From positions 1-19,234 of the forward strand of contig JBFHRO010000038.1 of NCBI GenBank assembly GCA_041591635.1: a stretch of DNA of 19,234 bases, in the 5' to 3' direction. Below the pieces are notes generated by a model that worked only from the letters and a program-made list of their open reading frames with translations, did no database searches and had not been told where the DNA came from. Of this stretch, positions 13,817 through 19,234 are shown piece after piece; the first letter of the stretch is position 1; every line of letters starts with the position of its first letter. The position numbers were made by a program, and so were the translations under genes. This DNA comes from JACKOD01 sp041591635 (GTDB lineage Bacteria > Pseudomonadota > Gammaproteobacteria > Pseudomonadales > Oleiphilaceae).

Positions 13817-14679
13817 GTGCCAACCCCACTCACGATACGCTGACCAATCATCTGCAATGCCTCGGCAATGCCTGCCCGCAGGGAAGTACGACAAAGAATT
13901 CCCGAGAAACTGATATTTAGTTTGGTCATCGTCAGGGCGCCTTCCGGACTGATGCCCGTCAGAATGATGCGCGACCCAAGGAGCTTGGCGGCATCTATCG
14001 TCTTCATGATGTGGCGGGCGACACTGGTATCAAATACTGGCACTCCCGTGACATCTATCACTGTCACCCGGGCTTCGTGGCGCGTAATGGCAACCAGCAG
14101 ACTCTCGGTAAACTGGCGGGCACGCTGGGTGTCGATCACACCAATCAGCGGCAGCAACAGCACCTGATCCCAGAGGCGAACCACCGGTGTCGATAGCTCC
14201 TGAATGGACTGACTCTGCTGGCGAATCAGTTTTTCCCGCGTATCGATAAAGGCTTCGGTGACCAGCATGCCCAACTGATCCAGCAGCGCATTCACCGCCA
14301 GTATCGAGGCCGTGATCGCAGAGTCCCCCGCATCGGCCATCAAGTGCTGAATCAACACCGCCTTGAGACCAAGCACATAGCGCACCGTGTCGGCAGTTTT
14401 GAACCCCAGCTTGGCCCGACTGGCACTAAGCTCCTGAATATGCGCCCCCAGTGGGCTTTCGGCAGGAATCGCCGGCAACTCGCCGCCTTCGTGGTTAGTC
14501 AGGATTTTTTGAATCTCGGCCACGAATTCCGACATTTGCAGGCGCAGAACAGGCTCGCTGACCAGCCCCGCATAGCGTGGGACCCAGGCACGCAGAACTT
14601 CTTCCGACCATTCGCGCACAATGGTTTCCTGACGCGCCGCCAGCAACCCGGTAATGGCCTCAAAGGATGACTCCGACAT
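13813..14679 (-). CDS. rsbR: RsbR-like stressosome sensor/scaffold (N-terminal helical domain plus STAS)
   Basis: 288 aa. The N-terminal 150 residues are helical with no haem or PAS signature (ITGLLAARQETIVREW, then the SRAKLGFKTADTVRYVLGLK block), resembling the RsbRD-type N-terminal domain; a linker helix leads to the STAS domain (about 165-280). T218 (VPVFDTSVA) and T250 (GALTMTK) occupy the positions of the two Thr phosphosites of B. subtilis RsbR (T171, T205). It should co-assemble with RsbS. ATG at 14679 with GGGAG 11 nt upstream; 33 nt separate it from the MCP gene. It is the only RsbR paralogue in view. The signal it senses is unknown; lacking a recognised cofactor pocket, it may sense through a protein partner. 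Confidence 0.92.
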   Translation of the reverse strand: MSESSFEAITGLLAARQETIVREWSEEVLRAWVPRYAGLVSEPVLRLQMSEFVAEIQKILTNHEGGELPAIPAESPLGAHIQELSASRAKLGFKTADTVRYVLGLKAVLIQHLMADAGDSAITASILAVNALLDQLGMLVTEAFIDTREKLIRQQSQSIQELSTPVVRLWDQVLLLPLIGVIDTQRARQFTESLLVAITRHEARVTVIDVTGVPVFDTSVARHIMKTIDAAKLLGSRIILTGISPEGALTMTKLNISFSGILCRTSLRAGIAEALQMIGQRIVSGVGT

Positions 14680-14712
14680 AATGATTATTTCTCCCTCTGA
14701 ATTTCAATTCGA

Positions 14713-15969
14713 TCAAAACAACTCAAACTTTGGTAACCCCTGTGACTGCGGGTTGGTGTCGGTACTCGAAGGCGCGTGACAGGCCTCCTTGCCAATATAG
14801 GTATCGACAACACTATGCAACCGGCCGGCAAGTTCTTTCAGGTCGGCCCGGGCTTCGTTCATGTGCTGCACATAATCCCTCAGCACCTGGTTGCGCTCGG
14901 CAATCGCGCTCAACATCCGCTCAATTCGCTGGCGAATGACATCCTGAAACTGAATCTGCCCCATCATTTCCACAATTTCGCGCCCCAGACTGGTGTTGTG
15001 CTGCGTCACTACCACGAACAGCGTTTTGTAGTATTGCCGCATGTCTTCATAGTTTTCCTGCAGTTTGCAAATAGACTGCACGATTTTGGCTGCTTCTTCG
15101 GTCTGCTGACTCGAATCGTTGAGGAAATTCTCCAGCCCGTTTTGCACGGTTCGCTGGGCATGGCTCAGCCCGTCTTCAATCATCAGCGCGGCGGCGTTCG
15201 AGCGATCCGAGAGTTGGCGGACCTCATCGGCCACAACCGCAAACCCCCGCCCGGCCTCGCCAGCACGGGCAGCCTCAATAGCGGCATTGAGCGCCAACAG
15301 ATTGGTTTGTTTGCTTATATCCTTTACGACGGCCACGAAATCGTTGAGTTTGGAGATGTTGGCACTCGCTTCTTTGATCAACACCGTGTGGTGACGTATT
15401 TGCTCCGGCAACTCCTGAACGAATCGGGCGATTTCGCCAATGAAGGTAACGCTGTCACCGATTTCCCCTTCCAGATCTGCTGCACGCTCATTAGATGAAC
15501 TCAGATAATGCAACAGCCGGGTTGCTGTCTCGTTAAGCGCACTGACCTGTTGCACCATATTAAGGGCCGAGAATTCAGTATCGGCAATGACACTGTGCAG
15601 CTGCTTATCGATGGATTGATCGAGGCGAAAATGCTGATCCATGAGCATGGAAACATCACCCTGGCCCTCCTCAGTCTGGCTCTCTGACATGTCGGCCTGC
15701 GCCGCCAGTCGCTGCTCCCGCATTTGTCGCTGCAACCAGAGATAGCTGCCCGCATTCGACACCAACACAATGAGCGCAATCAACAGTAATCCGCCTGGTT
15801 CCAGCAATGCCGGCAGGGACTCCACCGAGGAATCCTCCCGCCATGCACTCGCCCATCCCGCCAGAACCAGCAAGGCCCAGGTCGTTAACGTGGCAGTGCG
15901 TAACTGCCGGACAGCCACCCGCTGGCAGCACCCTGGATCCAACTCGCTTTGTGCGTTCTCCTTGTTCAC
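14713..15969 (-). CDS. Methyl-accepting chemotaxis-type transducer, membrane-anchored, no periplasmic sensor or HAMP
   Basis: 418 aa. Two membrane segments (about 24-43 and 58-79) enclose only about 14 periplasmic residues, so there is no extracellular ligand domain, and no HAMP motif follows. The cytoplasmic part is a coiled-coil MCP signalling domain with the diagnostic hairpin tip at about 221-252 (LLALNAAIEAARAGEAGRGF and the following VVADEVR). A late MGQIQFQDVIRQRIERML segment is typical of a group of short MCPs. No C-terminal receptor-tethering pentapeptide is visible. GTG start at 15969, 3 nt after the CheY-like stop; the next Met lies past both membrane segments. It presumably controls the CheA encoded upstream; the input may be membrane state or a cytoplasmic partner. 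Confidence 0.93.
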   Translation of the reverse strand: MNKENAQSELDPGCCQRVAVRQLRTATLTTWALLVLAGWASAWREDSSVESLPALLEPGGLLLIALIVLVSNAGSYLWLQRQMREQRLAAQADMSESQTEEGQGDVSMLMDQHFRLDQSIDKQLHSVIADTEFSALNMVQQVSALNETATRLLHYLSSSNERAADLEGEIGDSVTFIGEIARFVQELPEQIRHHTVLIKEASANISKLNDFVAVVKDISKQTNLLALNAAIEAARAGEAGRGFAVVADEVRQLSDRSNAAALMIEDGLSHAQRTVQNGLENFLNDSSQQTEEAAKIVQSICKLQENYEDMRQYYKTLFVVVTQHNTSLGREIVEMMGQIQFQDVIRQRIERMLSAIAERNQVLRDYVQHMNEARADLKELAGRLHSVVDTYIGKEACHAPSSTDTNPQSQGLPKFELF

Positions 15970-15972
15970 GGA

Positions 15973-16347
15973 TCAGGCCCCCGGCAATACTTGCTTTATC
16001 ACTCCCACCAGATCCGAACTCCCCACGGGCTTGACCAGCCACCCCGTGGCACCCAGCTTTTTCGCTTCATCTCTCTTGGCCTGCTGATTCTCGGTAGTAA
16101 GCGCCAGAATCGGAATGAAGCGAAACCCCGGCAATGCACGCGCCTGCTGAATCAACTCGATGCCGCCCATGTTGGGCATATTGATATCGGTAATGATCAG
16201 ATCCGGCTTCAACCCGCCCTTGAGCTTGCTCATGGCCTTGACACCATCTTCCGCGCTCTCCACCTTAAAACCATACATCTCGAGACTGGTTTTGAGACTC
16301 ATTAACATGGTCGCCGAATCGTCGACGATAAGAATCGTTTTTGCCAT
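15973..16347 (-). CDS. CheY-like single-domain response regulator
   Basis: 124 aa. Starts MAKTILIVDDSATM (ATG at 16347, 1 nt after the STAS gene's stop, with GGAGA about 9 nt upstream); acidic pair D9/D10, phosphoacceptor D54 (LIITDINMP), T84 (LALTTEN) and K106 (LVKPVGS) are all present. The TTEN, LVKP and TGWLVKP features resemble the small CheY proteins encoded beside CheA and MCP genes rather than E. coli flagellar CheY, and an in-frame upstream extension to 16431 is not supported. It is the obvious phosphoryl acceptor of the CheA two genes upstream. Whether it reaches flagellar motors or another target cannot be read from sequence. Confidence 0.95.
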   Translation of the reverse strand: MAKTILIVDDSATMLMSLKTSLEMYGFKVESAEDGVKAMSKLKGGLKPDLIITDINMPNMGGIELIQQARALPGFRFIPILALTTENQQAKRDEAKKLGATGWLVKPVGSSDLVGVIKQVLPGA

Positions 16348-16348
16348 C

Positions 16349-16597
16349 CTAGTTCTCTCCGTTTCGTTCACGCATCGATTTAAGCCATACGGCCAGGTCG
16401 GTATCCCGGGGCCAAGCACTGATCGGCGCATTTGCCGCCATCAAGACCTGCAGGCAGGCGGCATGCACGTGGTTGCATGCCGCCAGATTCAGGGTACCTT
16501 TGGGGTTCTTTATCAACCAGGCCAGCAGGCCTTCAGCCTCGTCGACACTGACAAGGTCACTGAGTACCGCCGTTTTTTTCTTGTACACAATGGTCAT
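16349..16597 (-). CDS. Small STAS-domain protein with degenerate phosphosite
   Basis: 82 aa. The LNLAACNHVHAACLQVLMAA stretch (37-56) aligns with the STAS core (normally DxSxxxxxDSSGLxxLL), but the Asp-Ser pair is His45-Ala46, so the residue normally phosphorylated is missing. The remaining strand-helix pattern still fits a STAS fold. ATG overlaps the CheA stop (ATGA). Small STAS proteins are often encoded next to CheA in alternative chemosensory operons. Without a phosphosite it may be a constitutive binding partner of CheA, an RsbT-type kinase or the stressosome. Fold assignment is moderately sure. Confidence 0.8.
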   Translation of the reverse strand: MTIVYKKKTAVLSDLVSVDEAEGLLAWLIKNPKGTLNLAACNHVHAACLQVLMAANAPISAWPRDTDLAVWLKSMRERNGEN

Positions 16598-19234
16598 GCC
16601 ACCAGCTCTCTGAAATTCAAAACCATCAATATGGCCCCATCGCCAAGCAATGCCGAACCTGCATACCCCCCAAGTCCGCCCAGGATGCCTGTCATGGGTT
16701 TTAAGATCACATCCACCGTCTCGCGAAAATCATCCACAATGATGCCGAGATAACCGCCCTGAACACGAATCACCAAAGTGGCAAACTCACCATCGTCATT
16801 AAGGCGTTGAGGTGCGGCCACCGCCAGCAACTCGTTCAACGAAGTCAAAGGAACAATACGCTCACGCAAGACGGTGGTTCGCTGGTGCTTGATGGTATGG
16901 ATTGCCGTTTGCGAAACCCGAACCGTTTCCACTACCACATCCATGGGAACACCAAACAACTGCCCGCCAGACTCCAGCACCATGACATTGGTCACCGCCA
17001 TCGACAGTGGCAAGGCCAACCGGATTCGGGTTCCCTTACCCAATTCGCTGGCGATACTCACGCTGCCATTGACTTTTTCCACCGCGGTACGTACCACATC
17101 CATACCTACGCCGCGTCCGGACAGATCGGATATGCTTTCTGCCGTGGAAAAGCCTGGCGCAAACACCAGATTGATCGCTTCCTGGTCACTCAGGCGTTCC
17201 AGCGTCATTTCATCGATCAAGCCCTTTTCATAGGCCTTGCGCTTGATGATCTGCGGATCAATACCCTTGCCGTCATCCGCGATCTCGATAATGACGCGAT
17301 CAGATTCCTGGCTGGCCCGAATCCGGATCTGGCCTGCCTCCGGCTTCCCCTGGGCACGCCGTACGTCGGGCAACTCAATGCCATGATCCAGACTATTGCG
17401 AACCACATGAATCAAGGGATCGGCGAGGGCCTCTATGATGTTCTTGTCTGCTTCAGTCTCCTCGCCTTCGAGCACCAGAGTGATATCCTTGCCCAGCTTG
17501 CGGGACAGATCGCGCACCAGGCGAGGAAAGCGCTGAAAGATAAAGGACACCGCCATCATGCGAACCTGCATGATGGCATCCTGCATTTCTTCGGCAATAC
17601 GATTGATCACGGCGTATTGGTTTTTGATTTCACGGGCCAGATCGCGCACCCCAAACTGGGTTTCGGCACGGCTGGCGAGATAAGGCAGGCTGTTCTTGGC
17701 CACCACCATTTCGCCAATGAGGTTCATCAAACGGTCGACTTTGACCTGTTCAACCTTGAGGGTTTTAGGGCCATTGAATGCATCCTCGGCACGGCGCCCA
17801 TATTTGACGCCGCCATCGCTGGCCGGGTCGATCGCACTTGTTGCTGCACCGCCTCCTGCCGCTGGCAACGAAGGATCGACGGCGTCAGGCGCGAGCGCGC
17901 TGCGCTCCGCCGCCGCAGCACTCGCCACCCAATGCCCGTCAAGCCAGGCGAGCAAGGGTGCAGCCCGCTTCTGCGCCAAGGCACAAGCCAGCGCGGCATC
18001 CAGGTTGGCCAGTGCGGCACTATTGCCGGTCACCTGATGGATGCCCTTTAAAACCGCCGCGACCGCACGCAATCGCCCCGTCAACCAGTGGCCGGTATCG
18101 GGCAAGCTCAGGATTTCGCGTTGCGCTTCCATAATGACGTGAAAGCCCCACGCCAGATCTTCTGACAGGGACGAAGGCGAATGGGGGGTCTGCACCGCTG
18201 TACCTGTGTCTTGCCCGGCCAGCCCGGAACGGACCTCCGCTGTTTGGCAAGGTGGCATTCGCAAGGTGCGCAGGGATTCAATCAGTTGCGCCTGAATTCC
18301 CCGGTTTTCAGGTTCCAGCTCCAGCACCAGACACAGCCAGCGCAATGCCGAGGACAACCACAGCCCCGGGGCAGAGAGCTCCAGCATGGTACGGGCCGCC
18401 GCCGCCAATCCGGCGCCGTCGCCCCGCTCCAGCAGCCCCAGCGCCTCCTGCACAAAATCTTCGTAGACCGGCCCGCCGTTGGGGTCGCCTTGCGGCAGTA
18501 CCAGTGCCGCCGCTGGCAAGCACTGCACCCTGACCTGATCCGGCACATAGCGAAACAGCCGCTCAACCTCATCATGGCTTGCGGTGCACAAGGCCTGAAA
18601 CACCAACTGGCAATGATAGGGATCGAGTGCATCCAGCGCTGGCCACGGCTGTCCTGCAAAGACTCGGGTCCAGACCAGGGCGGGAATCTGGCGGGCAAGA
18701 AAGAAGGGATCTTCGCCCTTGAAGAAACAGTCGGCATCGGGCGCATACTCAATCCAGAGGATTTCGTCACCCTGGCAGGCATTGCGATAGAGCGTCATCC
18801 GCAGGTCTTCAGGCACCTGGTCAAGCGATGGCAGGGCCACCGCTTCTACCGCCGGTTCAGCACTGGCAGGAAGCATGCCCGCACCGGCAGGCCGGGATGG
18901 CTCACACCGGGGGGATGAGTCCCCCCCAATCAGCTGCCGCAAGCCATCGCTCAGGCTGGCGGCGGTAGTCGCATGCCCGGCGCCAATCGCACCGGTTGCT
19001 TCTATCTCATCAACAACCATGCTGACAAAGTCCATGGCATCGAGCAGGCGATCCGCCAAAACACCGCTGTAAGCCAGTTGGCCGCCGCGAACCGCATCCA
19101 TCAGGTCTTCGCCTGCGTGCAGCACCCGGGTCGTTTCCGGAAAATCGAACAGCCCGCTATTGCCTTTGAGTGTGTGCACCAGCCGAAACAGCTCGTTGAT
19201 CAGTTCAGCGTTTGCGGGATTTTTTTCCAGCAGC
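16594..19234 (-). CDS. cheA: Chemosensory histidine kinase CheA, 5' end outside window
   Basis: 879 residues are visible; the frame is open to the edge (ELINELFRLVHTLKGN reads straight through), so the N-terminus lies upstream. Domains, N to C: Hpt (about 18980-19234) with the phosphorylatable His in VHTLKGNSGLF; a long middle region (about 17800-18950) without a familiar P2 domain but containing WIEYAPDADCFFKGEDPF; P3 dimerisation (about 17600-17770, VDRLMNLIGEMVVAKNSL); HATPase (N box HVVRNSLDHG, G1 DDGKGID, F GFSTAES, G2 GRGVGMD); and a C-terminal CheW-like domain ending at the stop. The middle region is Ala/Leu-rich and larger than in E. coli CheA. The stop overlaps the STAS start. It should phosphorylate the CheY-like protein and be controlled by the MCP, both in the same operon. 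Confidence 0.95.
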   Translation of the reverse strand, partial: LLEKNPANAELINELFRLVHTLKGNSGLFDFPETTRVLHAGEDLMDAVRGGQLAYSGVLADRLLDAMDFVSMVVDEIEATGAIGAGHATTAASLSDGLRQLIGGDSSPRCEPSRPAGAGMLPASAEPAVEAVALPSLDQVPEDLRMTLYRNACQGDEILWIEYAPDADCFFKGEDPFFLARQIPALVWTRVFAGQPWPALDALDPYHCQLVFQALCTASHDEVERLFRYVPDQVRVQCLPAAALVLPQGDPNGGPVYEDFVQEALGLLERGDGAGLAAAARTMLELSAPGLWLSSALRWLCLVLELEPENRGIQAQLIESLRTLRMPPCQTAEVRSGLAGQDTGTAVQTPHSPSSLSEDLAWGFHVIMEAQREILSLPDTGHWLTGRLRAVAAVLKGIHQVTGNSAALANLDAALACALAQKRAAPLLAWLDGHWVASAAAAERSALAPDAVDPSLPAAGGGAATSAIDPASDGGVKYGRRAEDAFNGPKTLKVEQVKVDRLMNLIGEMVVAKNSLPYLASRAETQFGVRDLAREIKNQYAVINRIAEEMQDAIMQVRMMAVSFIFQRFPRLVRDLSRKLGKDITLVLEGEETEADKNIIEALADPLIHVVRNSLDHGIELPDVRRAQGKPEAGQIRIRASQESDRVIIEIADDGKGIDPQIIKRKAYEKGLIDEMTLERLSDQEAINLVFAPGFSTAESISDLSGRGVGMDVVRTAVEKVNGSVSIASELGKGTRIRLALPLSMAVTNVMVLESGGQLFGVPMDVVVETVRVSQTAIHTIKHQRTTVLRERIVPLTSLNELLAVAAPQRLNDDGEFATLVIRVQGGYLGIIVDDFRETVDVILKPMTGILGGLGGYAGSALLGDGAILMVLNFRELVA

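Noticed and set aside
16807..18051. Plus-strand open frame of 414 codons opposite cheA
   Set aside because: Antisense shadow of a GC-rich gene; the sense strand carries all four HATPase boxes and the CheW-like domain.

Overview
The window looks like a chromosomal segment of a free-living, probably aquatic gammaproteobacterium close to the Pseudomonas/Cellvibrio group. The basis is protein similarity recalled from memory and the gene order hisBHAF - asmA-like - mutY - yggX - tRNA-Phe, which is largely kept in pseudomonads. The left half (1-9.7 kb) is conserved core genome; the right half (9.8-19.2 kb) is an accessory signalling operon.

Left half. The 3' end of a YibQ-type divergent polysaccharide deacetylase gene (1-786, +) faces the histidine genes hisB-hisH-hisA-hisF (3744-852, -). 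A SRPBCC-fold protein (3902-4366, -) follows, then an intergenic region of about 335 bp, then an AsmA-family envelope protein (4702-6942, +) whose stop overlaps the TTG start of mutY (6939-8081, +). A REC-GGDEF diguanylate cyclase gene (8036-9007, -) lies between mutY and yggX (9235-9510, +), and its 3' end overlaps mutY tail to tail. tRNA-Phe(GAA) at 9567-9642 has a recognisable promoter and a strong intrinsic terminator.

Right half. Twelve genes all on the minus strand, mostly overlapping or a few bases apart, run from the right edge to 9781: CheA (5' end outside the window), a degenerate STAS protein, a CheY-like receiver, an MCP-type transducer, RsbR, RsbS, RsbT, a second RsbT-like ATPase, a SpoIIE/RsbX-type phosphatase, a histidine kinase whose N-terminus resembles the RsbT-binding domain of RsbU, a single-domain response regulator, and a ParA-type ATPase. 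This places a chemosensory core (MCP-CheA-CheY) and a complete stressosome module (RsbR-RsbS-RsbT-RsbX) in one apparent transcription unit, with a two-component system in place of the Gram-positive sigma-B output. No sigma factor and no RsbV/RsbW pair is visible.

Inferred working model: RsbR/RsbS hold RsbT; stress-triggered phosphorylation of the STAS domains releases RsbT; RsbT then binds the RsbU-like N-terminus of the histidine kinase and changes its phosphotransfer to the small receiver protein (and perhaps to the nearby REC-GGDEF protein, giving a cyclic-di-GMP output). The SpoIIE phosphatase resets the STAS domains. How the CheA/MCP branch joins, and whether ParA positions the assembly, is open. 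This operon is the best candidate in the window for an undescribed system.
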